Positions 34,716 through 43,840 of a stretch of 64,000 nucleotides of DNA are shown here, one piece after another. A program made the translations under genes and the position numbers. How positions within the stretch are numbered: position 1 is the first letter of the stretch; the number at the start of each line of letters is the position of its first letter. The notes below the pieces were generated by a model. It did no database searches. It saw only the letters and a program-made list of their open reading frames with translations, and had not been told where the DNA came from. This DNA comes from Segatella hominis (lineage in GTDB: Bacteria > Bacteroidota > Bacteroidia > Bacteroidales > Bacteroidaceae), in NCBI RefSeq assembly GCF_004535825.1, contig NZ_SGVY01000005.1, positions 1 to 64,000 of the forward strand, written 5' to 3'.

Positions 34716-34738
34716 TTTACTTAGGCGTCATCAAGAAA
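34701..34738 (+). repeat. Stop-codon-spanning 26-bp duplication at the hisS end
   Basis: GTCATCAAGAAGTAA (34701, TAA stop) recurs as GTCATCAAGAAATG from 34727; the flank GCT/GGC before each also matches. Confidence 0.75.
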
Positions 34739-34769
34739 TGTTTTTCTTGGTTTATAGCCAATATGAAAT

Positions 34770-34812
34770 AAAGGCAGGGAGCATCAGTTTGGATGGTCTT
34801 CCTGCCTTTTTT
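34770..34812 (+). terminator. Intrinsic terminator after hisS
   Basis: Arms AAAGGCAGGGA and TTCCTGCCTTT, then T-rich sequence. Confidence 0.8.
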
Positions 34813-34854
34813 AAAAATAATAACTGAAAATTCAAAACTTAAAAACGAATCGTT

Positions 34855-35853
34855 ATGATGAAAAAGATTTTATCCTGGTTTGCCTGCCTGTTTCTGGTGC
34901 TCGCTCTGACATCTGGAAGTAAGGTAACGACTGTCTTTGTGATAGGTGATTCTACTGCTGCTGAGAAAGGTAATGCCAAGAATAATCCAGAAAGAGGATG
35001 GGGTATGGTACTGCAAGGTTGTTTTGATGATAAAATCATCGTTGATAACCATGCTGTGAATGGTAGAAGTTCTAAGAGTTTTATCAATGAAGGTAGATGG
35101 CAGAAAGTATTGGATCAACTGAAACCGGGGGATTATGTGTTTATTCAGTTTGGTCACAATGATGAAAAGCCTCATGCCGACCGTCATACTGATCCTGGCT
35201 CTACCTTTGATGCCAATCTGGAGCGTTTTGTCAAGGAAACACGTGCCAAAGGTGGTATCCCGGTTTTGTTTAATTCGGTAGTGCGCAGATGTTTCTATCA
35301 GGCACCAGTGGAGAATGATGATGACGAGAAATTGAGAAAGACTACTTTTGCGGGTGAAGAGAAGATAAATAGTGATACACTCATTGATACTCACGGAGCT
35401 TATGTCGTAGCTCCTTGTAATGTGGCGCATCGTCTGAATGTTCCTTTTGTGGATGCCACAAAGATTACTCATGATATTGAGACAGAGTTAGGCATAGAGG
35501 GAAGCCGTAAGTTGCATATGTGGTTCCGTCCGGGTGAATGTTCTCAGATTCCTAAAGGTCGTCAGGATAATACCCATTATAATGTATATGGAGCTCGTCT
35601 GGTAGCCAATGCCTTGGCTGATGAGATTGGTAAGCAGGTACCTGAACTCAAGAAGCATGTTCGCCATTATGACTATGTGGTTTCAACCCGTGGACGTGGC
35701 AATTACTTTACACTCCAGGATGCTGTGGATGCTGTTCCTGCAGGTAAGCGTGTTAAGGTTCTTGTACTCGATGGTTCCTGGAAGAAGCCTGAAAACATGA
35801 AGGGGAAGAAAATCAAGTTCATCCTTCAGTTTGGAGCCAAGATTACTGATTAA
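34855..35853 (+). CDS. SGNH/GDSL rhamnogalacturonan acetylesterase-like protein with truncated pectinesterase remnant
   Basis: 332 residues. Signal peptide in residues 1-22, so it is exported. The SGNH set is complete: block I FVIGDSTAA (Ser33), Gly in GRSSKSF, Asn in FGHNDE and D238-x2-H241 in DNTHYN. Family members remove acetyl groups from pectin (rhamnogalacturonan). Residues about 275-332 (YDYVVSTRGRGNYFTLQDAV, then AVPAGKRVKVLVLDGSW) match the beginning of a pectin methylesterase beta-helix, which then stops; the rest is absent. So this is probably a former two-domain pectin esterase that lost most of its second domain. Confidence 0.87.
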   Translation: MMKKILSWFACLFLVLALTSGSKVTTVFVIGDSTAAEKGNAKNNPERGWGMVLQGCFDDKIIVDNHAVNGRSSKSFINEGRWQKVLDQLKPGDYVFIQFGHNDEKPHADRHTDPGSTFDANLERFVKETRAKGGIPVLFNSVVRRCFYQAPVENDDDEKLRKTTFAGEEKINSDTLIDTHGAYVVAPCNVAHRLNVPFVDATKITHDIETELGIEGSRKLHMWFRPGECSQIPKGRQDNTHYNVYGARLVANALADEIGKQVPELKKHVRHYDYVVSTRGRGNYFTLQDAVDAVPAGKRVKVLVLDGSWKKPENMKGKKIKFILQFGAKITD

Positions 35854-35860
35854 TCTCAAA

Positions 35861-35895
35861 AGGGTGTGTCATGGACTTTGTGACACACCCTCTTG
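35861..35895. terminator. Intrinsic terminator between SGNH esterase and tilS
   Basis: Perfect arms AGGGTGTGTCA and TGACACACCCT around a 9-base loop; the same stem type as near 11.9 and 26.1 kb. Confidence 0.85.
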
Positions 35896-35903
35896 TATTC
35901 TAT

Positions 35904-37259
35904 CTAATCTTGAACAATTTCAATCTTCAGAATAGTTTCTGTCGTATGCTTGATTCTGAAGTCATCTGAAGTGCGTTCACCCACTACCCATAGAATATTT
36001 CCAGCAGAATCTGCCAAAATGAGTTGCGACTGTTTTTCAAATAGATTTCTTTTTCTATCTGTTAAATAGTCGCTAACTAATTTTCTGCCTTTCATTCCGA
36101 AAGGTATGAATGCGTCTCCCTGTTGGGTGCGTCGGAGCATGAGCGGAAATTTGATATTTCTGGCTTCCAGTGTAATCAGATGCTTCTCTTTGCTTGGTTG
36201 GAAGTCTTCTGTTACTGTTTCTTTGGAAATCCTTATTTTTCCTATTGCAGTCACATAGCAGCCTGGTTCTGGTATCAGAATTCTTCTGAAATCATCCTCC
36301 TTATTTTCTTTTATCAGAATTTGTTCTCTATCTATAAGTATCTGATGGGTAGGTGTTTGCCACGTTTTTCCTGTAGAATTGATAGAGAGGAGTATCTCCT
36401 GAATCATCTTGCCGGAGGCTCCGTATGGAGAAAGGGTATGAAACAGGGCATACTCAGTGCTTGCCTGGTTTAATAGCCATGATTTGCTGATGCGGATAAC
36501 TGGCTGTGGCATACAGAAAGAGGCTGGTATTTCCTGGTATATCTGCTCCTTTTCTTTCTCCAGGGCTGCCGTGAGCATCTTCGAAGCTTCAGTCAGATAT
36601 CGGGCGGTAGCTGCTATGTTGTGGCAAACTGCCGGGTTGATTTCTTTGAGCATCGGGATGATATTCAGCCGTATCTTGTTTCTTACGACGTCATCTACCA
36701 GATTGGAACTGTCTGTTACAAAATTCTGCTGGCGTTCCGTCAGATAATCGAGGATGTCCTGTCGGGTGATACAAAGGAATGGACGGATGATGTATCCGTT
36801 GACAGGAGAAATGCCTGTAAGCCCTTTCAGTCCTGTACCTCTTACCAAATTGATAAGAATTGTCTCAACATTGTCGTCCTGATGATGGGCTACGCAGATA
36901 CCGGCAGCGTCCACATCCTTGCGAAGCTGATCGAAAAAGCGGTAACGCAAGTTGCGTGCCGCTAATTCGATGCTTTCATTATGGAGTTTGGCGTAAGTCC
37001 TGGTATCGAAGTGGATGCGATGCAATTCTATGTTGAGTTGCTGGCAGAGGGTAACACAAAATCGCTCATCTCTGTCAGACTCTTCTCCTCTTAGATGGAA
37101 ATTACAATGACATGCCTCTACGGTATAACCCAATTCATGAAGTACCAGCAGCAAAGCAACACTGTCTGCTCCTCCAGAAAGGGCAACCAGATATTTTTTG
37201 TCTTTTTCCAGAAGATGCTGTTGGATGATGTTTTGCTGTATGGTTTGTACGAACTTCAT
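35904..37259 (-). CDS. tilS: tRNA(Ile)-lysidine synthetase
   Basis: 451 residues. PP-loop VALSGGADSVALLLVLHELG, then HCNFHLRGEESDRDE and AHHQDDNVETILINL, all TilS landmarks. C-terminal domain at about 330-451 (PFGMKGRKLVSDYL). It adds lysine to C34 of the minor tRNA-Ile so that it reads AUA. It is preceded on the same strand by kdsB; the gap is filled by a three-copy repeat. Confidence 0.95.
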   Translation of the reverse strand: MKFVQTIQQNIIQQHLLEKDKKYLVALSGGADSVALLLVLHELGYTVEACHCNFHLRGEESDRDERFCVTLCQQLNIELHRIHFDTRTYAKLHNESIELAARNLRYRFFDQLRKDVDAAGICVAHHQDDNVETILINLVRGTGLKGLTGISPVNGYIIRPFLCITRQDILDYLTERQQNFVTDSSNLVDDVVRNKIRLNIIPMLKEINPAVCHNIAATARYLTEASKMLTAALEKEKEQIYQEIPASFCMPQPVIRISKSWLLNQASTEYALFHTLSPYGASGKMIQEILLSINSTGKTWQTPTHQILIDREQILIKENKEDDFRRILIPEPGCYVTAIGKIRISKETVTEDFQPSKEKHLITLEARNIKFPLMLRRTQQGDAFIPFGMKGRKLVSDYLTDRKRNLFEKQSQLILADSAGNILWVVGERTSDDFRIKHTTETILKIEIVQD

Positions 37260-37265
37260 GTTGTT

Positions 37266-37340
37266 ATCTTATTTTAATGCTCAATGTTAATCATTATTTT
37301 GATGCCCAACGTTAAGCAGTTTAAAAGTGCTGAATATTAA
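37266..37340 (-). repeat. Three 25-bp tandem units spanning the kdsB stop and reaching the tilS leader
   Basis: Three exact 25-base units: 37340-37316, 37315-37291 and 37290-37266 on the minus strand. They start TTAATATTCAGCAC, TTAACGTTGGGCAT and TTAACATTGAGCAT, and the first overlaps the kdsB TAA stop. Units 2 and 3 match at about 19 of 25 positions. Confidence 0.85.
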
Positions 37341-38089
37341 TCGTTGGAAGTCTGTGCTTTCAGGAAAGCTTCGGCTTTTTCCAAGTCTTGTGGAGTATCA
37401 ATTCCTACTGTTTCTACGTCAGTCTTACCCACTTTGATCTTATATCCATTCTGCAGCCATCTGAGTTGCTCCAGACTTTCTGCAATTTCAAGAGAACTCT
37501 GTGGCAACTGGGTGATTTTTCGCAGTACATCCTTTCTGTAAGCATAGATGCCGAGGTGCTTGAGGAAAGGATAGTTGTCGAGCCATTCTTCCTGTTCTTT
37601 TCCTCTTACAAAAGGTATGATGCTTCTGGAGAAATACATGGCAAAACCAAAGTTGTCAACTACAATCTTTGGACTGTTTGGGTTGGCTACAGCATCCATG
37701 CTTGTAAAGGGTTTGCCAAGGGTTGCTATCTGGGTAGCCTCATCATCGAAGCAGTGGCAGATGGTATTGAGCTGACTTTTAGCAACAAATGGTTCGTCAC
37801 CCTGTACGTTGACGATGACATCCCAGTCGCCGCCAATTTTCTCAATAGCTTCCTCAATGCGGTCGGTGCCGCTCTTGTGGTCAGAACGTGTCATGACCGC
37901 CTTGCCGCCAAAAGCTACTACGGCATCATAGATGCGGGTGTCGTCGGTTGCTACATAAGCTTCCTCCAAAGCAGCGGAAACTTTTTCATAAACATGCTGT
38001 ATGACAGGCTTGTCGCCCAACATAGCCAGCGGCTTGCCTGGAAATCTTGTTGAGGCGAAGCGCGCAGGAATAATTCCGATAAACTTCAT
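37337..38089 (-). CDS. kdsB: 3-deoxy-manno-octulosonate cytidylyltransferase
   Basis: 250 residues. Starts MKFIGIIPARFASTRFPGKP (nucleotide-binding loop), with TRSDHKSGTDRIEEA, VNVQGDEPF and GIYAYRKDVL as in CMP-Kdo synthetases. It activates Kdo for lipid A core synthesis. Between recQ and tilS on the same strand. Of normal length. Confidence 0.96.
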   Translation of the reverse strand: MKFIGIIPARFASTRFPGKPLAMLGDKPVIQHVYEKVSAALEEAYVATDDTRIYDAVVAFGGKAVMTRSDHKSGTDRIEEAIEKIGGDWDVIVNVQGDEPFVAKSQLNTICHCFDDEATQIATLGKPFTSMDAVANPNSPKIVVDNFGFAMYFSRSIIPFVRGKEQEEWLDNYPFLKHLGIYAYRKDVLRKITQLPQSSLEIAESLEQLRWLQNGYKIKVGKTDVETVGIDTPQDLEKAEAFLKAQTSND

Positions 38090-38100
38090 ATTTACTATGT

Positions 38101-38154
38101 ATTTTGTTCAAACATTCTATTTTAGAAGAACATTCTTTTTTATTCAAACATTCT
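38101..38154 (-). repeat. Three 18-bp tandem units spanning the recQ stop
   Basis: On the minus strand: AGAATGTTTGAATAAAAA, AGAATGTTCTTCTAAAAT, AGAATGTTTGAACAAAAT, exactly in register at 18 bases. The first encodes the RecQ end R-M-F-E-stop. Confidence 0.9.
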
Positions 38155-39945
38155 TGGTTCTTTATTGATTTCTTTGAGGAAGATTTCCCCATACTTTTTC
38201 TTTTTGAATTCACCGATGCCATGCACTAAGCCAAACTGTTCGATGGTTCTTGGTTTCATGGCTGCCAATTCATGCAAAGACTGGTCTGACAGAATGATGT
38301 AAGGTGGGTAGCCCTGTTCTGTAGCCAGTTTGAGTCGGAGTTTTCTCAGTCTTTCGAAAAGGTCCTGATTCTCTGTTCTGGTATGTGATACGCGTACCAG
38401 TCTTGGATGTACCACTGGGGTCTTGCCCTTATCGCTTTGCTGTATGACAGCCAATTGTACAGGGTGTTCTCCCTTGAGTACCTGCCAGCCGAGGCTGGTT
38501 ACTTTCATAACATTGTGCTCATTGTAGGCAATTTCGAAAAATCCCATCTGCATCATTTGCAACATATAGTTTTGCCAGTCTTTCACGCTGACGTCACTTC
38601 CCACGCCAAAGGTCTTGAGCTCATTATAATGGTTCCTGACCACTGTGGGTGATTTGATTCCTCTAAGTACCTCAATACATTGTCCGATGTGAATCTTTTC
38701 GTTGGTCCTGACGATGGCGCTCAGCGCTTTTTGTGTGACAATCGTACCATCAAATGTTCTTGGCGGATGGGCGCATACATCGCAGTGCCCGCAGTCTTCT
38801 GCCGAGGTTTCGCCAAAGTAATTGAGCAGGATTCTTCTGCGGCAGACTCTGGCTTCAGCATATTCCTGCATACGTTGCAGTTTCTCTGCATTGATTGCCT
38901 TTTGCCCACTTGCTTCAGCAAAACTCTTTCTCTGTATGACATCGGCGAGCGAGTAGAATAGGATGGTGTCTGCAGGTGCACCGTCGCGTCCTGCTCGTCC
39001 TATTTCCTGATAGAAACTCTCGATGCTCTGTGGCAGATTATAGTGGATGACCCATCTTACGTTTCCCTTGTCGATGCCCATACCGAAAGCAATGGTGGCA
39101 CATACCACCTGAATCTGGTCCATCTTGAACCGTTCCTGGATGGAAGCCCGTTCTTCTGTAGGAAGTCCGGCATGATAGGCGGCAGCATTGATGCCCTTCT
39201 TTTTGAGTTCTTCTGCCACAACCTCTGTATTCTTTCTCGAAAGACAATAGATGATACCTGCATCGCCCGGATGGGAACCGATATAGCGCAGGATGAATTT
39301 GATCTTTTCAGCCTTGGTTCCTTCACGGCGTACAGCCAGACTTAAGTTGGGGCGGTCGAAGCTGCTGACGAATGTCTTGCCATTGAGGTGTAGCTGCTTG
39401 ACGATGTCCTCACGGGTGATTTTATCAGCAGTGGCGGTCAGAGCCATGACCGGTACTCCTTGGAATCTTTCGTGAAGAAGTCCCAATTGTGAATATTCCG
39501 GTCTGAAGTCATGTCCCCATTGGCTGATGCAGTGAGCCTCATCTACGGCAAATAATGAGATTTTGATATTGCTGAAGAGATATGGTATTTCGCTCAGCAA
39601 TTTCTCTGGAGAAACGTATATGATTTTCAGGTCACCAGCCTCACATCTTCTTCTGATGATGGTTTCCTCTATCGTATCCGTACTACTGTTGAGTGCTTCT
39701 GCCGGAATACCATTGGCTTTGAGCGCTTCCACCTGATCGTGCATCAGACTGATGAGTGGTGATATAACCACAGCGGTACCAGGCAAGGCTAAGGCGGGTA
39801 TCTGATAGCAGAGACTTTTACCGCCTCCTGTAGGCATCAGTACGAGACAATCCTTGCCCTGCATGATTTCCCGGATGATAGCTTCCTGATTAGAACGGAA
39901 GGAATCGTATCCAAAATAATTTTTCAGTATATCTATTATTTGCAT
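38140..39945 (-). CDS. recQ: ATP-dependent DNA helicase RecQ
   Basis: 601 residues. Superfamily 2 motifs: Walker [21 protein letters not shown] box [16 protein letters not shown], motif [12 protein letters not shown]. RecQ zinc module ([11 protein letters not shown] and CGHCDVC), winged helix at about 430-510, HRDC domain at about 525-595 ([20 protein letters not shown]). It unwinds 3' to 5' in recombination repair. Its end carries an 18-bp triplication across the stop. Confidence 0.96.
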   Translation of the reverse strand: MQIIDILKNYFGYDSFRSNQEAIIREIMQGKDCLVLMPTGGGKSLCYQIPALALPGTAVVISPLISLMHDQVEALKANGIPAEALNSSTDTIEETIIRRRCEAGDLKIIYVSPEKLLSEIPYLFSNIKISLFAVDEAHCISQWGHDFRPEYSQLGLLHERFQGVPVMALTATADKITREDIVKQLHLNGKTFVSSFDRPNLSLAVRREGTKAEKIKFILRYIGSHPGDAGIIYCLSRKNTEVVAEELKKKGINAAAYHAGLPTEERASIQERFKMDQIQVVCATIAFGMGIDKGNVRWVIHYNLPQSIESFYQEIGRAGRDGAPADTILFYSLADVIQRKSFAEASGQKAINAEKLQRMQEYAEARVCRRRILLNYFGETSAEDCGHCDVCAHPPRTFDGTIVTQKALSAIVRTNEKIHIGQCIEVLRGIKSPTVVRNHYNELKTFGVGSDVSVKDWQNYMLQMMQMGFFEIAYNEHNVMKVTSLGWQVLKGEHPVQLAVIQQSDKGKTPVVHPRLVRVSHTRTENQDLFERLRKLRLKLATEQGYPPYIILSDQSLHELAAMKPRTIEQFGLVHGIGEFKKKKYGEIFLKEINKEPRMFE

Positions 39946-39962
39946 TTCGCATGAATTTCCGG

Positions 39963-39970
39963 CAAAGGTA
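39963..39970 (-). promoter_or_regulatory. -7 box of the recQ promoter
   Basis: TACCTTTG on the minus strand, leaving a leader of about 12 bases. Confidence 0.6.
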
Positions 39971-40024
39971 CATATTTTTTATTAGAAAACAGACTTTTTA
40001 TTTGATTATTTCAAAGAAAGTTGT

Positions 40025-40032
40025 TACTTTTG
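40025..40032 (+). promoter_or_regulatory. -7 box of the DPP III gene
   Basis: TACTTTTG; the ATG at 40021 frame start lies upstream of the predicted transcript start and cannot be used. Confidence 0.65.
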
Positions 40033-40059
40033 CATCATAATAAATTAATTAACAGAATG

Positions 40060-42018
40060 ATGAGCAATTCTAACGAACATTTTCAGTTCACAGACGAGCG
40101 TTTTGCCGACTTGCAAATGTTGCGCTATCGCTTGAATGGTTTTGAGGATTTGACGCTTTCTCAGCAAATATATATTTATTGCTTAGCAAAGGCTACTTTG
40201 ATGGGGCGTGATATAACCTTCGACCAGCAGGGAAAGTACAATCTTCGTATCCGTAAGACTTTGGAGACTATCTATAAGCATTACGATGGAGATAGAACTT
40301 CTGATGACTTCAAGGCTCTCGAGGTTTACCTCAAGAGAGTTTGGTTCTCCAGCGGCATCTACCACCATTATGGTTGTGAAAAATTCAAGCCGGGTTTTTC
40401 CGAGCATTTCTTCTATGAGGCTGTTTCTATGATGCCTGAGACAGAACTGCCTTTGAAAAGAGGTGAAACTAAGGAGGATTTGCTGGATGAATTGGTGCCC
40501 GTTATTTTTGATGAGGAAATTCTTCCGAAGCGTGTGAATCAGACTGATGGTGTTGATCTGGTAGCCACTTCTGCCTGCAATTTCTATGAAGACGTTACCC
40601 AGAATGAGGTGGAAAGATTTTATGCCAAACTGAAGGATGGCGAAGACCTGACACCACCTTCCTATGGACTCAATTCCAAACTGATGAAGCGGAATGGAGA
40701 AATCGTAGAAATGACCTGGAAAGAAGAAGGTATGTATGGTACTGCCATTAAGGAGATTACTTCCTGGCTCTTGAAAGCTCAGAAATATGCAGAAAATGAG
40801 CAGCAGGCTCATGTCATCGATCTTCTGATCAAGTATTATCGCACTGGCGACCTTTCTGATTTCGACCGATATAGCATTGCGTGGGTCAAGCAGCAGGAGG
40901 GTATGGTTGATTTTATCAATGGTTTTATTGAGGTCTATGGTGATCCTCTTGGACTGAAAGGAACCTGGGAAGGGCTTGTTGAATTTAAAGATATGAAAGC
41001 AACCCGACGTACTCAGGCTATCAGCCAGAATGCGCAGTGGTTTGAGGACCATTCTCCGGTGGCTCCTCAGTTTAAGAAGGCTGAGGTTAAAGGTGTAACG
41101 GCTCATGTCATCTGTGCTGCTATGTTGGGTGGTGATGAATATCCTGCTTCTGCCATCGGCATCAATCTCCCGAATGCTAACTGGATTCGCGAAACTCATG
41201 GAAGCAAGAGTGTGACGATTGGAAATCTGACAGAAGCATACAATAAGGCTGCGCATGGTAATGGATTCCTGGATGAATTTGCTATTGATCAGGAAACTCT
41301 TGATCTCATCAACCGATATGGTGATGTGACGGATGATCTGCATACCGACCTGCATGAATGTCTGGGACATGGCAGTGGTCAGTTGCTTCCTGGTGTTGAC
41401 CCTGATGCTCTCAAGGCTTATGGCAATACTATCGAGGAGGCTCGTGCTGATTTGTTCGGCTTGTATTATGTGGCAGATCACAAACTGGTAGAGTTGGGAT
41501 TGACTCCTGATGATGAGGCTTATAAGGCTCAATATTATTCTTATTTGATGAATGGACTGTTGACACAGGCGATACGTATCAAGGAGGGTGATAAGATAGA
41601 GGAAGCTCACATGCGCAACCGTGCGTTGATAGCCAATTGGGTCTTGGAACACTATTCTCAGGCGGTACAACTGGTGAAGAAAGATGGCAAGACTTACGTT
41701 CAGATCACTGATTATCCTGCTCTCCGTCATGCTTTTGCAGACTTGTTGGCTGAAATCCAGCGTATCAAGAGTGAGGGTGATTTTGATACGGCCCGTATTC
41801 TGGTAGAGAAGTATGCTGTTAATCTCAATCCAGAGTTGCATCATGAAATCTTGGAACGATACAAGAAACTTAACCTGGCTCCTTATAAAGGATTTATCAA
41901 CCCATGGATGAAACTGGAGTTTGATGAAGAGGGTAATGTGACAAAGGTTCTTCTTGATTATACGGAATCCTATGAACATCAGATGCTCAGATATTCTGAT
42001 GAATATGGTACGCTATAA
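40060..42018 (+). CDS. Dipeptidyl-peptidase III-family zinc peptidase (M49)
   Basis: 652 residues from the ATG at 40060 (an ATG three bases earlier is equivalent). Zinc-binding helix HECLGH at 432-437 and the second metal Glu in TIEEARADL (about 459-460) are the M49 signature. It cleaves dipeptides from the N terminus of short peptides. No signal peptide, unlike some Bacteroidetes homologues, so it should be cytoplasmic and serve peptide use. The Nudix gene follows 26 bases later. Confidence 0.93.
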   Translation: MSNSNEHFQFTDERFADLQMLRYRLNGFEDLTLSQQIYIYCLAKATLMGRDITFDQQGKYNLRIRKTLETIYKHYDGDRTSDDFKALEVYLKRVWFSSGIYHHYGCEKFKPGFSEHFFYEAVSMMPETELPLKRGETKEDLLDELVPVIFDEEILPKRVNQTDGVDLVATSACNFYEDVTQNEVERFYAKLKDGEDLTPPSYGLNSKLMKRNGEIVEMTWKEEGMYGTAIKEITSWLLKAQKYAENEQQAHVIDLLIKYYRTGDLSDFDRYSIAWVKQQEGMVDFINGFIEVYGDPLGLKGTWEGLVEFKDMKATRRTQAISQNAQWFEDHSPVAPQFKKAEVKGVTAHVICAAMLGGDEYPASAIGINLPNANWIRETHGSKSVTIGNLTEAYNKAAHGNGFLDEFAIDQETLDLINRYGDVTDDLHTDLHECLGHGSGQLLPGVDPDALKAYGNTIEEARADLFGLYYVADHKLVELGLTPDDEAYKAQYYSYLMNGLLTQAIRIKEGDKIEEAHMRNRALIANWVLEHYSQAVQLVKKDGKTYVQITDYPALRHAFADLLAEIQRIKSEGDFDTARILVEKYAVNLNPELHHEILERYKKLNLAPYKGFINPWMKLEFDEEGNVTKVLLDYTESYEHQMLRYSDEYGTL

Positions 42019-42044
42019 CAAATAGCATTAAAATAGTAAGGAAA

Positions 42045-42545
42045 ATGATAGATAATAAAGATGAACAGTTTCCGGTAGTAGATGAGATGGGAAATATTTT
42101 GGGTGCCATCAGTCGTGGTCATGCTCATGATGGCTGTAAAATATTGCATCCCGTGGTACATCTACACCTTTTTAATAATAAAGGCGATCTATTTCTCCAG
42201 CATCGCCCGGCTTGGAAGGATATTCAACCGGACAAGTGGGATACGGCTTGCGGTGGACATGTAGATTTGGGCGAGAGTGTAAATCAGGCTCTGCACCGTG
42301 AGGTGAAGGAAGAACTTGGAATAACCGACTTTGAACCGATATCCATGGGACATTATGTCTTTGAGAGTAAGCGTGAGAAGGAATTGGTCTATGTGCATCG
42401 CTGTGTGTATGATGGTGAAGTGAAGCCAAGTCAGGATGAACTGGATGGAGGCAGATTCTGGACAAAGGAGGAAATACTCGAAAATATGGGTAAAGAAGTG
42501 TTCACTCCTAATTTTGAGAATGAATACAAGAAGTATTTCATGTAA
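42045..42545 (+). CDS. Nudix hydrolase
   Basis: 166 residues. The Nudix box GGHVDLGESVNQALHREVKE, followed by ELGI, fits G-x5-E-x7-R-E-x2-E-E-x-G. The N-terminal VVDEMGNILGAISRGHAHD and FLQHRPAWKDIQPDKWD resemble the Idi/YfcD-like Nudix subgroup. The substrate is unknown; YfcD-like or NUDIX pyrophosphatase. It is probably co-transcribed with the DPP III gene. Confidence 0.9.
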   Translation: MIDNKDEQFPVVDEMGNILGAISRGHAHDGCKILHPVVHLHLFNNKGDLFLQHRPAWKDIQPDKWDTACGGHVDLGESVNQALHREVKEELGITDFEPISMGHYVFESKREKELVYVHRCVYDGEVKPSQDELDGGRFWTKEEILENMGKEVFTPNFENEYKKYFM

Positions 42546-42627
42546 TCGGGTGTATGATATAATCCATAGAGATTTTCCGGTATTATCCGAATTCGGTTTT
42601 ATCGTCTATAAATATAAAATAAAGAAG

Positions 42628-42672
42628 AAATCCGGCAAAAGTCAGGTGAAAACCTACTTTTGCCGGATTTCT
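42628..42672. terminator. Bidirectional intrinsic terminator
   Basis: Perfect 15-base arms AAATCCGGCAAAAGT and ACTTTTGCCGGATTT between the convergent Nudix and pheS genes. Confidence 0.85.
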
Positions 42673-42687
42673 TGAATCAGTATCTAT

Positions 42688-43728
42688 TTACTTCGCAGAT
42701 TCGAATTCACGCAAGAAACGTGTATCATTCTCTGAGAAGAGGCGGAGGTCGCTTACACGATACTTCAAGTTGGTAATACGCTCTACACCCATACCAAATG
42801 CATAACCAGTGTAAACATTAGAATCGATGCCACAAGCCTCAAGATCATGAGGGTCAACCATACCGCAACCGAGAATCTCTACCCAACCGGTATGCTTACA
42901 GAAGTTACATCCCTTACCACCACAGATGTTACAAGAGATATCCATCTCTGCACTTGGCTCAGTGAATGGGAAATAGCTTGGACGCAGACGAATCTTGGTG
43001 TCAGCACCAAACATCTCGCGAGCAAATGTAAGGAGAACCTGCTTCAAGTCGGTAAAGCTGACATTCTTGTCAACATACAGACCTTCTACCTGGTGGAAGA
43101 AACAGTGTGCACGTGCGCTGATAGCTTCATTACGATATACACGACCTGGGCAAAGTACACGGATAGGTGGTTCGTGAGTCTCCATATAGTGAGCCTCATC
43201 ACCAGACGTATGGCTGCGCAGGAGAATATTCTTAGTCACATCGTTAGGGTCGCTCTGCTCAATGAAGAAAGTATCCTGCATATCGCGGGCTGGATGATCG
43301 GCGGCAAAGTTGAGCATGGTGAAAACATGCTTGTCATCGTCAACCTCTGGACCATGATAGAGAGTAAAGCCCATGCGAGAGAAAATGTCGATAATCTGAT
43401 TCTTGACAACTGTCAATGGATGACGGGTACCGAGAGCTACTGGGTAGGCGGTACGTGTCAAGTCAATATCATCGCTGGATGCATCAGCCTCTTCCATTTG
43501 CTCCTTGAGTGCGTTGATGCGTTCTGTAACAGCTTGCTTCAACTCATTGATCTTTACACCAATTGTTTTCTTCTGGTCGGCAGGTACTGTGCGGAAGTCG
43601 GCCATAAGGGCATTAATCGAGCCCTTTTTGCTCAAATACTTGAGTCGGAGCTGCTCTACTTCTTCTGCATTTTGAGCAGAAAGAGTGCTCACTTCCTTCA
43701 AGAGTTCTTCTATTTTTTCTAATAACAT
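42688..43728 (-). CDS. pheS: Phenylalanyl-tRNA synthetase alpha subunit
   Basis: 346 residues. N-terminal coiled coil (about 1-90), class II core with motif 2 FHQVEGLYVDKNVSFTDLK, CCNICGGKGCNFCKHTG-like zinc-type loop typical of many PheS, and motif 3 GYAFGMGVERI. It forms the alpha2-beta2 enzyme with PheT, which is not in the window. Promoter at 43754-43777. Confidence 0.96.
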   Translation of the reverse strand: MLLEKIEELLKEVSTLSAQNAEEVEQLRLKYLSKKGSINALMADFRTVPADQKKTIGVKINELKQAVTERINALKEQMEEADASSDDIDLTRTAYPVALGTRHPLTVVKNQIIDIFSRMGFTLYHGPEVDDDKHVFTMLNFAADHPARDMQDTFFIEQSDPNDVTKNILLRSHTSGDEAHYMETHEPPIRVLCPGRVYRNEAISARAHCFFHQVEGLYVDKNVSFTDLKQVLLTFAREMFGADTKIRLRPSYFPFTEPSAEMDISCNICGGKGCNFCKHTGWVEILGCGMVDPHDLEACGIDSNVYTGYAFGMGVERITNLKYRVSDLRLFSENDTRFLREFESAK

Positions 43729-43753
43729 AATCTTAATTTATATATTTTGAGTG

Positions 43754-43761
43754 CAAAGATA
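43754..43761 (-). promoter_or_regulatory. -7 box of pheS
   Basis: TATCTTTG on the minus strand, with TTTG about 12-16 bases upstream; divergent from the DUF4348 promoter. Confidence 0.6.
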
Positions 43762-43803
43762 ACATTTTTTGCTCAAAATATGAAATATCTCAAAAGAAAG
43801 TTG

Positions 43804-43811
43804 TACTTTTG
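43804..43811 (+). promoter_or_regulatory. -7 box of the DUF4348-murB operon
   Basis: TACTTTTG, about 30 bases before the lipoprotein start codon. Confidence 0.65.
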
Positions 43812-43840
43812 CATTGAAAATTTGAGAAATTTATAGGTTT

